A DNA stretch of 58,654 bases from Planctomycetota bacterium. GTDB lineage: Bacteria; Planctomycetota; Phycisphaerae; Phycisphaerales; UBA1924. Below, one piece after another: positions 50,449 to 58,654 of this stretch. The notes below the pieces were generated by a model. The model was given only the letters and a program-made list of their open reading frames with translations, ran no database searches and was not told the DNA's origin. The translations under genes and the position numbers were made by a program. How positions within the stretch are numbered: position 1 is the stretch's first letter; each line of letters starts with the position of its first letter. Location of the stretch: positions 1 to 58,654 of the forward strand of contig JAFIFX010000017.1 of the NCBI GenBank assembly GCA_020831805.1, given 5' to 3'.

Positions 50449-51600
50449 TCAGGCCGCGGCCTTGCCCGCCGCGGCGCAGCCGAGGCGCACCTGCTCGACC
50501 AGCTCGCCGATCGCTTCGACGCCGTCCGCGGCCTGCTGGGCCAGCCGCTCGGCCATCGACGCCACGCCGTTCATGCCCACCATCAGCGACACGCCCGCGA
50601 TCTTCTGGCAGGTGCCGAACAGGGCCACCCGGTCGTCGCGCTGGACCTGCTGGTCGAGGACGATGCCCAGCTTGCCCAGCTCGGTGCACAGCGAGACCAG
50701 CGTGGGCCGGTCCACCCGCGAGCGTGCCTTGTCCAGGTGCTCGATGCTCCACCCGCTGAGCAGGAACTCGCCCAGCACGCAAAGCAGCCCGTCGGCGGTC
50801 AGCGGCGTGCGCAGCAACGCGTCCGCGCCGCACACCTTCACCAGCGAACGCGTGACCCCGTCCCCCGGATCGCCGACCAGCACCGCCGGCCTCCCGTAGC
50901 CCTTGCCTCGCATCTTTTTGAGCAGTTCCGGGCCAGAGAGGGACCCGAGATCGATGTCGATCAGCACGATGTCGGGCTGCTTATCCAGCTCGATCATCGC
51001 CTCCTCGGCGTTGCGTGCAAAGCCGAGGGTCAGTTCGGATTCCTGGAGAAACTCGCGGATCGCCTTGCGCGTCTCCTCATTCCTGCTGACGATCACGACC
51101 TTCCCGCTGAGTGTTTCCGCCCGCACCCGCTCGAAGCTGGGCATGATCTCCGTCACATCGGAGGTCACATAGTCGCGCGGGTTGATCTCCTTGTCGAACT
51201 TGATCCCGATCTCGTGCACCACCCCGCCGCGGTGCTGCACCCGCACCACCTTGCCCCGGATGCCCGGGGAGGACCCGTCGGTGCGGTTGAGGAACACCGT
51301 CACCGGCGTGTTGGGGTACATGAAGCTCGAGTGCAGCAGCCCAACCCCGCCCCGCGAGAGGTTGCGGCAGGCCAGCGTGATCTCCTTCCGCGACGAGCCG
51401 TCCGACTCGACCTGCACGCGGACGAACGGGTCCATCAGCGGCATGCGCGTGTAGACCCGCTGGGGATCAACCTCCCCCTCTTCCTGGCGCTCGTCGAGCT
51501 TGCTGAGCAGCAACTCGTAGGCCTGCCCCCCGACCCCGAGCGTGTTCCGGGCCGCCTGGCCCTGCTGGCACTTGATCATCCCCGTCCGGATGTTGCTCAC
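50449..51600 (-). CDS. PilZ domain plus receiver-like domain protein
   Basis: A 383-residue protein in three parts. Residues about 48-140 are a PilZ c-di-GMP-binding domain with the motifs RVYTR (RxxxR, 48-52) and NLSRGG (NxSxxG, 80-85). Residues about 166-283 are a receiver fold with the likely phospho-acceptor Asp215 (VLIDIDLG), but the acidic pair is replaced (SRNEE) and the conserved Lys before Pro is Thr (LRTPL). Residues about 295-375 are helical and resemble an HPt domain that has lost its His. The start is GTG 51600 with GGGAGG upstream. It probably couples c-di-GMP to a surface or motility function. Confidence 0.85.
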   Translation of the reverse strand: MSNIRTGMIKCQQGQAARNTLGVGGQAYELLLSKLDERQEEGEVDPQRVYTRMPLMDPFVRVQVESDGSSRKEITLACRNLSRGGVGLLHSSFMYPNTPVTVFLNRTDGSSPGIRGKVVRVQHRGGVVHEIGIKFDKEINPRDYVTSDVTEIMPSFERVRAETLSGKVVIVSRNEETRKAIREFLQESELTLGFARNAEEAMIELDKQPDIVLIDIDLGSLSGPELLKKMRGKGYGRPAVLVGDPGDGVTRSLVKVCGADALLRTPLTADGLLCVLGEFLLSGWSIEHLDKARSRVDRPTLVSLCTELGKLGIVLDQQVQRDDRVALFGTCQKIAGVSLMVGMNGVASMAERLAQQAADGVEAIGELVEQVRLGCAAAGKAAA

Positions 51601-51780
51601 GCCGACCTCCCGCCCCGTGCACCGCAGCGGGACTGCAGGGTCATCGGCCCGATGGGTCGGGGCATCAGGGGTGCGTCCGCGTGCGGGGAAGCGGCGATGT
51701 TCTCGGACGCGCCCCGGATGCCGCACCCGTCAGAAACCGTCTCGATTCCGGGTCCATCCGTGCGAAAGAACCTTCCCGGG

Positions 51781-54402
51781 TCACACATCCAGGTTCTTGA
51801 CCTCGAGGGCGTGGTCCTCGATGAACTTGCGTCGCGGCTCGACCTGCTCGCCCATCAGCAGGCTGAACAGCCCATCGGCCTCGCCCGCCTGCTCCCAGCG
51901 GACCCGCATCAGCGTGCGGACATCCGGGTCCATCGTGGTCTCCCAGAGCTGGATGGCGTCCATCTCGCCCAGCCCCTTGAACCGCTTGATCTCCATGCCG
52001 CGCCGCCCGATCTCGTGCAGCGCATCGAGGATGGCCGGCAGGTTGGCCGCCTCGACGACGCGGGCGGTGGCCGACGCGGTGGGGGAGGCGACATCGCCGT
52101 CCTCCTCGTCCGCGGTCCGGGCCGGCTCCGAGGCCTTGCCGGTCTTCTCGGTCTCCCAGGCGAACTTGGCGGGCAGCACCTCGCCCGTCACGCTCTCCTC
52201 GCGCACCAGGGCGAAATCGTCGATCGAGAGGCCCAGGGCCTCCAGCTCGCGGAAGATGACCTCCAGTTCGCGGTTCTCGTGCAGTTCGCGGACGGTGGCC
52301 GGCTCGCCGTCGCTGCCGGAGTCCTCGTCCTCGACAAGCTTCCAGCCCCGCTGATCGACCGTGGCGTGGGCCTCCTGCTCGGACCAGGCGTACTCGCCGA
52401 CCGAACGGGTGGTCACGCGGTGGGTGGGCAGCCTGCCGTCGCGCCGGGAGGCGAGCAGGTCCACGAACCGCACGCCCCGCCGCTCGGCGATCTCGACCAG
52501 CTCGTTGAGCCGGGTCAGATGGCGCACCAGCCGCGACGCGTCCTGCCCGGAGATCCGGCGCACGATCGGGGCCTCGGCCCCGGGCTCTGCCTGCTCGATG
52601 TCGCGGACGACCAGCGTGGACCCGTCCAGGCCCAGCTCGGTCAGCACATCGGCCAGCTTGCGCTCGTTGATCACATAGCGGGATTTCTTGCCCTTGATGA
52701 TCTGGTACAGCGGCGGCTGGGCGATGTACACATGCCCGCGCCGGATCAGCTCGGGCATCTGGCGGAACAGGAAGGTCAGCAGCAGCGTCCGGATGTGGCT
52801 GCCGTCCACATCGGCGTCGGTCATGATGATGACCTTGCCGTAGCGCAGCCGGCTGGCGTCGAAGTCCGAGCCGATGCCGGTCCGCAGCGCGCCGATCAGC
52901 GTGCGGATTTCCTCGTGGTGCAGCATCTTGTCGATCCGGGCCTTCTCCACATTGAGCAGCTTGCCCCGCAGCGGCAGGATGGCCTGCGTGTCGACATTGC
53001 GTCCCTGCGTGGCCGAGCCGCCCGCGGAATCACCCTCGACGATGAACAGCTCGGCCTGGTCCACATCCTTGGTCTTGCAGTCGCGCAGCTTGTGCGGCAT
53101 CGAGCCGGAATCCAGCGCGGTCTTGCGCCGCGTCAGCTCGCGGGCCTTGCGCGCCGCCTCGCGCGCCTGGGCCGCCACGATGCCCTTCATGCACAGGCGT
53201 TTGGCCTCGGCCGGGTGCTCCTCGAGCCAGTTGGTCAGGGCCTCGCCCACCGCCTGCGATACGAAGCCCTCGACCTCCGGGTTGAGCAGCTTCTCCTTCG
53301 GCTGGTTGTTGAAGGTCGGGTCGGGCAGCTTGACGCTGACGATGGCGATCAGGCCCTCGCGCAGGTCCTCGCCCGTGGGGACCGGGTCCCGCTCCTTGAT
53401 GATGCCCTCGCGCTTGGCGTAGCCGTTGATCGTCCGCGTCAGGGCCACCTTGAACCCCTGCCCGTGCGTGCCGCCGTCCACGTTGTTGATGTTGTTGGCG
53501 AAGGTCAGCAGGAACTCGTTGTACCCGTCGTGGTACTGCAGCGCCACCTCGCAGACCAGGCTCTCATCGGCGATCTCCTTGCGCAGGAACACAGGGCTGG
53601 ACACCGCGTTCTTGCCCGTCATCAGGTGCTGCACATACTCGAGCAGCCCGTGCTCGGCCCGGAACACATCGTGCTTCGGCTTGCCGTCCGCGCCGACCCG
53701 CTCGTCGCTGAGCCGGATGGTCACGCCGGGGTTCAGGTACGACAGCTCGCGGAGGCGCGTCGCAAGGGTCTGGTAGCTGAAGGTCGTGTCCGGGAAGATC
53801 GTCGAGTCCGGGCGGAAGGTCACCGTTGTCCCGTTCTTCCGCTCGCTCGACACGGGGATCGGACCGACCTTCGACAGCTCCTCGCTCACCAGCCCGCGGC
53901 TGAACACGATCCGGAAGATCTCGCCGTCCCGCCAGACCTCCACCTCGGTGAACTCCGACAGCGCGTTGACGCACGACACGCCCACCCCGTGCAGCCCGCC
54001 CGAGACCTTGTAGGCCGAGCCCTCCTGCTGGAACTTCCCGCCCGCGTGCAGCTTGGTCAGCACGATCTCCACCGCCGGGCGACCGTTGAGGTTCGGGTCC
54101 TCGTGCCGGACCGGGTCCACCGGGATGCCACGCCCGTCGTCGACCACGCGCACCGAGCCGTCGGCCTGGATGCTCACCGACACGAAGGTCGCATAGCCCG
54201 CCATCGCCTCGTCGATCGAGTTGTCCACCACCTCGTACACCAGGTGGTGCAGCGCGGTCAGGTTCGTCCCGCCGATGTACATCCCGGGGCGCTTGCGCAC
54301 CGCCTCGAGCCCCTCGAGCACCTTGATCTGGTCCGAGTTGTACCCGCCGTTGCGGCTCGGGTCCGGAGCGGTGGGGGGGGTGTTCTGCGTCATGTCGCTC
54401 AT
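51781..54402 (-). CDS. gyrB: DNA gyrase subunit B
   Basis: An 873-residue type IIA topoisomerase subunit. The GHKL ATPase shows VYEVVDNSIDEAMAG, VVDDGRGIPV and GLHGVGVSCVNALSE. The TOPRIM part has EGDSAGGSA and the metal motif DADVDGSHI. The C-terminal end carries KRFKGLGEMDAIQLWETTMDP. A segment of about 225 residues (about 578-802) lies between TOPRIM and that end, similar in place to the insert of long GyrB proteins; it is partly acidic and low in complexity (GKASEPARTADEEDGDVAS). ATG 54402 is chosen because MSDMTQN opens the usual GyrB N-terminus. GyrA is not in the window. Confidence 0.95.
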   Translation of the reverse strand: MSDMTQNTPPTAPDPSRNGGYNSDQIKVLEGLEAVRKRPGMYIGGTNLTALHHLVYEVVDNSIDEAMAGYATFVSVSIQADGSVRVVDDGRGIPVDPVRHEDPNLNGRPAVEIVLTKLHAGGKFQQEGSAYKVSGGLHGVGVSCVNALSEFTEVEVWRDGEIFRIVFSRGLVSEELSKVGPIPVSSERKNGTTVTFRPDSTIFPDTTFSYQTLATRLRELSYLNPGVTIRLSDERVGADGKPKHDVFRAEHGLLEYVQHLMTGKNAVSSPVFLRKEIADESLVCEVALQYHDGYNEFLLTFANNINNVDGGTHGQGFKVALTRTINGYAKREGIIKERDPVPTGEDLREGLIAIVSVKLPDPTFNNQPKEKLLNPEVEGFVSQAVGEALTNWLEEHPAEAKRLCMKGIVAAQAREAARKARELTRRKTALDSGSMPHKLRDCKTKDVDQAELFIVEGDSAGGSATQGRNVDTQAILPLRGKLLNVEKARIDKMLHHEEIRTLIGALRTGIGSDFDASRLRYGKVIIMTDADVDGSHIRTLLLTFLFRQMPELIRRGHVYIAQPPLYQIIKGKKSRYVINERKLADVLTELGLDGSTLVVRDIEQAEPGAEAPIVRRISGQDASRLVRHLTRLNELVEIAERRGVRFVDLLASRRDGRLPTHRVTTRSVGEYAWSEQEAHATVDQRGWKLVEDEDSGSDGEPATVRELHENRELEVIFRELEALGLSIDDFALVREESVTGEVLPAKFAWETEKTGKASEPARTADEEDGDVASPTASATARVVEAANLPAILDALHEIGRRGMEIKRFKGLGEMDAIQLWETTMDPDVRTLMRVRWEQAGEADGLFSLLMGEQVEPRRKFIEDHALEVKNLDV

Positions 54403-54813
54403 ATGCGTCTCATCGCCCGTCCGCGGGGAAACACCCCGCTCAAACCCAGGCGACGGCCCGCTCTCAGCCCCCGCGGAAGCTCCGCGCCCGGGGCGATCCC
54501 GCCCCCCACCGGAGGGGGCGCAGGCCGTCTGCAATTCTAGGCGCAGCCCGGCCTTGGAACACGGTTTGACGCCCCGCGGAAGCAGCCTTTGACGCCGTCA
54601 TCCAGCCCCTCGAACGGCCCGGTCAGAGGCCTCCCGACCACGCCCTCGGCAGCCTGAAGCCATCTTGCCGGTAAGCCGTCAGACCGGCACGCCCCACGCC
54701 GCACCATCCGCCGAGGCGAGCCGGTGCGGAAATCGCCGGGTTGTCTCCCAAGGATCAACCACAAACCGGGATTTCACCTGACCGCCAACCCCTCAACCGC
54801 ACGGAAACAACGC
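54403..54813. other. 411-bp divergent promoter region gyrB / tricorn-type protease
   Basis: No gene is seen. The segment separates two divergent genes and contains GC-rich palindromic stretches (for example GCCGGTAAGCCGTCAGACCGGC, 54667-54688, arms GCCGGT/ACCGGC with a central mismatch). I find no clear promoter or riboswitch. Confidence 0.5.
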
Positions 54814-57800
54814 ATGACCAACGCTCTGTTCACCACACCGCGCATCCTCGCGGCCGCCATGCTCGCCGCCTGCGCTGGCGCGGCCCTCGCCGCCGACGCC
54901 GACGCGAACCCCGGCATGTTCCGCTACCCGGATGTCTCCGCTTCGGAGATCGTCTTCGTCTACGCCAACGATGTCTGGGTGGTCCCCCGTGAAGGCGGGC
55001 TCGCACGCCCCGTGGCCAGCCCCCCCGGCCAGGAAACCTTCCCCAAGTTCAGCCCCGACGGCCGCTCCGTCGCCTTCGTCGGCAACTACGAGGGCAACCG
55101 GGACATCTACACCGTCGTCATCGACGGCGGCATCCCGCACCGCGTCACCCACCACCCGGGCGCCGAACGCCTGCTCGACTGGACGCCCACCGGCGACCTG
55201 CTCTTCTCCTTCAACGGCCTCTCGGGCAACCCCGCCTACCAGCGCCTGTTCACCGTCCCGCCCGAGGGCGGCCTGCCCGAGGTCCTCCCCGTGCCCTACG
55301 GCGCGGTCGGCGCCATCGCCGAGGACGGCCGGCGCCTCGCCTACACCCCCGACTCGCGCGACTTCCGCACCTGGAAGCGCTACGCCGGCGGCCTGGCCAC
55401 CGACATCTGGATCTATGACCTCGAAACCAACCAGGCCGAACGCATCACCGACTGGGAAGGCACCGACACCGCCCCCATGTGGCACGGCGACTCGGTCTAC
55501 TACCTCTCCGACGACGGCGAGTCCCACCGCCTGAACATCTGGCGCTACGACACCAGCACCGGCGCCCGCGAGCAGATCACCGACTTCGCCGACCACGATG
55601 TCAAGTTCCCCTCCATCGGCCCCGGCCCCGACGGCCAGGGCGAGATCGTCTTCCAGCTCGGCAGCCGCATCCACCTGCTCGACCTGGGCACCAAGGCCAC
55701 GACCGAGGTGGACATCCGCGTCCCCGGGGCCCGCGAGACCATCCGCCCGCGCACCGTCAACGCCATGAGCCACATCGCCGGCTGGCGCATCTCCTCCACC
55801 GGCCGGCGCGCGGTCATCGAGGCCCGCGGCGACATCTTCACCGTGCCCGCCGAGCGCGGCCCCGTCCGCCAGATCACCGACACCTCCGGCATAGCCGAGC
55901 GCAACCCCGCCTGGAGCCCCGACGGCCGCTGGATCGCCTATTTCTCCGACGAATCCGGCGAGTACGAGCTGCACCTGACCCAGTCCGACGGCCGCGGCGA
56001 GACCCGCCAGCTGACCCGCGACAACCAGACCTACTGGATGAACCTCCACTGGTCGCCCGATTCCAAGGCCATCCTGCTGATCGACAAGGCGGGCCGCCTG
56101 GTCCTGGTCGATGCCGCCACCGGCGACCTCACCGAGGTCGATCGTGACATCTGGGCCAACCAAGCCCCGATATCCTGGTCCTCCGATTCGCGCTGGATCG
56201 TCTATTCGCGCACGGAAGAGCACAACTTCAACAGCGCGATCTGGCTCTACGACACCGAGAGCGGCGACAAGCACCGCCTGACCTCCGCCTTCTTCAACGA
56301 CACCAACCCCGTCTTCTCGCCCAGGAACGACCACATCTTCTACCGGTCCAACCGCAACTTCACCAGCCCGAGCTATGACGATGCCGGCTCCACCTTTGTC
56401 TACAACCGCACCGGACGCATCATCGCCGTGCCCCTCAACGCCGACATCAAGAACCCCCGCCTGATCGAGTCCGACGAGGAAACCTGGGAAGAGCCGAAGG
56501 ACGACGCGAACGACAAGAAGGAAGAGAACGGCAACGGGGCGGACGACGCCGACGAGAACGCCGACCAGCCCGGCCACCTGGACGCCTTCGACACCCAGCA
56601 CCCGCTCTTCGGGCGATGGGAGGGCTCGGCCACCGGCCTGTCCGCCGTGGGCATGCCCGCCGACGAGCTGTCATTCGTCATGACCATCCTGGTCGACAAG
56701 GACGGCAACATCACCGGCCGCAACGAGGCGATGGGCGAGACCAACCCCCTCGGCGATGTCGTCCGCTGGGACGCCGCCTCCGCCGAACTCCACACCGAGA
56801 CCGCCCAGAACGGCATGACCGTCGTCCGGCGCGGCACCGTCCGCGACGACGAGATGAGCGGCACCTGGGAGATCAAGCCCATCGGCGCCACCGGCCCTTG
56901 GTCCGCCCGGCGCACCACCCGCGAACTCGACAAGGAAACCGTCGAGGTCATCGCCGGCGAGGCCCCCGGCGAAGCCCCGGACCTGGTCATCGACATCGAC
57001 GGCTTCGAGGCCCGCGGCATCGAGCTGGACATCCCCCCCGGCTCCTTCCACTCGCTCGCGGTCAACGACGCCGGCCACCTGCTCTACATCCGCACCGGCG
57101 AGGGCGGGCCCTCGCTGAAGATCTACGACCCCTCGGAGAAGGAGCCCAGCGAGAAGACCGTGCTCGCGGTCGCCACCGGCTTCAACCTCTCCGCCGACGG
57201 CAAGAAGCTCATGGCCGCCACACCCTCCGGCCTGACCATCGTCGACGCCCGCGCCGGCCAGACACCCAAGCCCATGCAGATCGAGCTGCGCAAGACCGTC
57301 GATCTGCACGAGGAATGGCGCCAGATCGTCACCGACGCGTGGCGACGCCACCGCGACTTCTTCTATGTCGAGAACATGCACGGCGTGGACTGGGACGGCG
57401 TGCTCGATCAGTACCTCCCCCTCGTTGAGGATGCCGTCTCCCGCGAGGATGTCAGCTACATCATCGGCGAGATGATCGGCGAGCTCAACGCCGGCCACGC
57501 CTACTACTGGGGCGGCGACACCGAGCCCGAGCCCAGCACCAGTGTCGGCATGCTCGGCGTGGACTTCTCCGTCGCCAGTGCCGAGACCGACGACGGCCGC
57601 ACCGTCACCGGCTTCCGCATCGACCGCATCTACGAGGGCGCGCCCTGGGACTCCGACGCCCGCAACCCCCTCCGCGCCCACGGCATGAACATCAAGGAAG
57701 GCGACATCATCACCCATGTCAACTCCCGGCGCGTCGACACGACCCGCGACCCCTGGGCCGCCTTCATCGCCACCACGGGCAAGGACACCTCCATCACCGT

Positions 57801-58566
57801 CGTCGCCTCGCTCACCGGCGACGACGAGACCGTCAACGAACGCACCGTGGTCGTCCGCCCGCTCCCCTCAGAGGCGAGCCTCCGTTACCGCGCCTGGGTC
57901 GAGGACAATCGCCGGTACGTGTATGAAGCCTCCGACGGCCGCATCGGATACATTTATGTCCCCAACACGGGCGTCCAGGGCCAGAACGAGCTGTTCCGTC
58001 AGTTCTACGGTCAGATCGGCATGCAGGCCCTGCTCATCGACGAACGCTGGAACGGCGGCGGGCAGATCCCCACCCGCTTCATCGAGCTGCTCAACCGCCC
58101 GCGCACCAACTACTGGAAACGCCGCGACGGCAAGGACTGGCCCTGGCCATATGACTCTCACCAGGGCCCCAAGGCCATGCTCATCAACGGCAACGCCGGC
58201 TCCGGTGGCGACATGTTCCCCTGGCTCTTCCGCCACAACGAGATCGGCAAGCTCATCGGCACCCGCACCTGGGGCGGCCTGATCGGCATCACCGGCGTCC
58301 CGGGCCTCATCGACGGCGGCTACACCGCCGTGCCCACCTTCGGCTTCTACACCACCGAGGGCCGCTGGTCCATTGAGGGCTACGGCGTCGACCCCGACAT
58401 CGAGGTCATCGCCGACCCGTCCAAGTTCGTCGACGGCCGCGACCCCCAGCTCGACGCGGCCATCGAGCACCTCCTCGCCGAGATCGACGCCAACCCCTAC
58501 CAGCGCCCCGAATCCCCCGCCGACCCGGTCCGCACCGGCATCGGCGTGGACGAAGGGGACAGGTAA
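54814..58566 (+). CDS. tricorn-type S41 protease
   Basis: A 1250-residue secreted protein. The signal peptide is about residues 1-30. Two beta-propeller regions follow (about 35-580 and 700-860), full of WD40/TolB-like blades such as FPKFSPDGRSVAF and NPAWSPDGRWIAY. They are split by an acidic low-complexity linker (EEPKDDANDKKEENGNGADD, about 560-590). Then come a C1 helical part, a PDZ domain (about 930-1025) and the S41 core with DERWNGGGQIPTRF and NAGSGGDMFP (nucleophile Ser about 1130). Tricorn proteases cleave peptides after they pass the propellers. Here it is exported, unlike the cytosolic archaeal enzyme. GGAAA is the only weak ribosome site. Confidence 0.93.
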   Translation: MTNALFTTPRILAAAMLAACAGAALAADADANPGMFRYPDVSASEIVFVYANDVWVVPREGGLARPVASPPGQETFPKFSPDGRSVAFVGNYEGNRDIYTVVIDGGIPHRVTHHPGAERLLDWTPTGDLLFSFNGLSGNPAYQRLFTVPPEGGLPEVLPVPYGAVGAIAEDGRRLAYTPDSRDFRTWKRYAGGLATDIWIYDLETNQAERITDWEGTDTAPMWHGDSVYYLSDDGESHRLNIWRYDTSTGAREQITDFADHDVKFPSIGPGPDGQGEIVFQLGSRIHLLDLGTKATTEVDIRVPGARETIRPRTVNAMSHIAGWRISSTGRRAVIEARGDIFTVPAERGPVRQITDTSGIAERNPAWSPDGRWIAYFSDESGEYELHLTQSDGRGETRQLTRDNQTYWMNLHWSPDSKAILLIDKAGRLVLVDAATGDLTEVDRDIWANQAPISWSSDSRWIVYSRTEEHNFNSAIWLYDTESGDKHRLTSAFFNDTNPVFSPRNDHIFYRSNRNFTSPSYDDAGSTFVYNRTGRIIAVPLNADIKNPRLIESDEETWEEPKDDANDKKEENGNGADDADENADQPGHLDAFDTQHPLFGRWEGSATGLSAVGMPADELSFVMTILVDKDGNITGRNEAMGETNPLGDVVRWDAASAELHTETAQNGMTVVRRGTVRDDEMSGTWEIKPIGATGPWSARRTTRELDKETVEVIAGEAPGEAPDLVIDIDGFEARGIELDIPPGSFHSLAVNDAGHLLYIRTGEGGPSLKIYDPSEKEPSEKTVLAVATGFNLSADGKKLMAATPSGLTIVDARAGQTPKPMQIELRKTVDLHEEWRQIVTDAWRRHRDFFYVENMHGVDWDGVLDQYLPLVEDAVSREDVSYIIGEMIGELNAGHAYYWGGDTEPEPSTSVGMLGVDFSVASAETDDGRTVTGFRIDRIYEGAPWDSDARNPLRAHGMNIKEGDIITHVNSRRVDTTRDPWAAFIATTGKDTSITVVASLTGDDETVNERTVVVRPLPSEASLRYRAWVEDNRRYVYEASDGRIGYIYVPNTGVQGQNELFRQFYGQIGMQALLIDERWNGGGQIPTRFIELLNRPRTNYWKRRDGKDWPWPYDSHQGPKAMLINGNAGSGGDMFPWLFRHNEIGKLIGTRTWGGLIGITGVPGLIDGGYTAVPTFGFYTTEGRWSIEGYGVDPDIEVIADPSKFVDGRDPQLDAAIEHLLAEIDANPYQRPESPADPVRTGIGVDEGDR

Positions 58567-58654
58567 GTCAGGAAGAGGAGAGGCACGAGGCATGAGGCAC
58601 TAGAGCGGCTCTAGATCTCGCGTAGCGCAGGTTCGGCGCATGTCCGGTTGCGCT

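Noticed and set aside
50284..54540. Very long plus-strand open frame (1418 codons)
   Set aside because: It is antisense to gyrB and the PilZ gene, is rich in His/Arg/Leu/Asp with no domain pattern, and has no ribosome site. It is a codon-bias shadow.

Overview
This is a gene-dense, high-GC chromosomal segment from a Planctomycetota bacterium, most likely class Phycisphaerae. The placement is inferred from lineage-typical protein families: a GC-type dockerin (24003-25475), PEP-CTERM-like anchors ending in Arg-rich tails (14316-14957, 39860-40861), a planctomycete-type prepilin (23040-23969), a membrane protein with a C-terminal CxxC...CPECG zinc ribbon (32629-33291), and a tricorn-type S41 protease (54814-58566). 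I see no prophage, CRISPR array, transposase or integrase gene. Most of the window is core metabolism and cell-surface genes.

Layout. 0.1-5.1 kb: YceI, a TlpA-like thioredoxin fused to a DUF3738-like domain, then guaA on the minus strand. Downstream of guaA is an AT-rich pocket holding one orphan membrane protein, bounded by a second degenerate copy of the guaA 3' end. 5.3-7.6 kb: HEAT-like lipoprotein, RsbW-type kinase, STAS protein and MlaE permease. 7.6-11.9 kb (minus): DCC protein, pseudopilin, BioY, two bactofilins and a membrane protein. 12-19.6 kb: pheA, epimerase, PEP-CTERM protein, glnS, PfkB kinase, PhyH dioxygenase, methyltransferase. 19.6-26.5 kb: Deg-like protease, class I amidotransferase, HhH-GPD glycosylase, prepilin, dockerin protein, exo/endonuclease-phosphatase. 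26.7-34.6 kb: carB, glmS, zinc-ribbon protein, GNAT. 34.6-41.8 kb: TolC-like lipoprotein, GH35-like protein, a SUMF1-fold protein, a broken dockerin gene, HD hydrolase. 41.8-54.4 kb, almost all minus strand: PDZ protein, APH kinase, YicC, SecG, TpiA, membrane protein, PckA, tRNA-His (plus), fructosamine kinase, PilZ-receiver protein, GyrB. 54.8-58.6 kb: tricorn-type protease.

The most interesting signals are not classical genes. (1) The guaA 3'-end duplication with AT-rich cargo looks like the scar of an island inserted at guaA. (2) A dispersed repeat carries an 11-bp hairpin with a compensatory change between copies; one copy sits inside what looks like a broken dockerin gene and another abuts the guaA duplicate. 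(3) About ten genes have a TANNNT-like hexamer 5-7 nt before the start codon, suggesting widespread leaderless transcription. (4) The plus strand changes from G-rich to C-rich at silent positions near 19-22 kb, the polarity expected at a replication terminus. (5) A textbook terminator ends directly at the start codon of the zinc-ribbon bactofilin.

Glutamine and amino-sugar metabolism (guaA, carB, glmS, a class I amidotransferase, glnS) and central carbon genes (tpiA, pckA) are well represented. I see nothing that clearly links them into one new pathway. All statements come from reading the sequence; no database search was possible.
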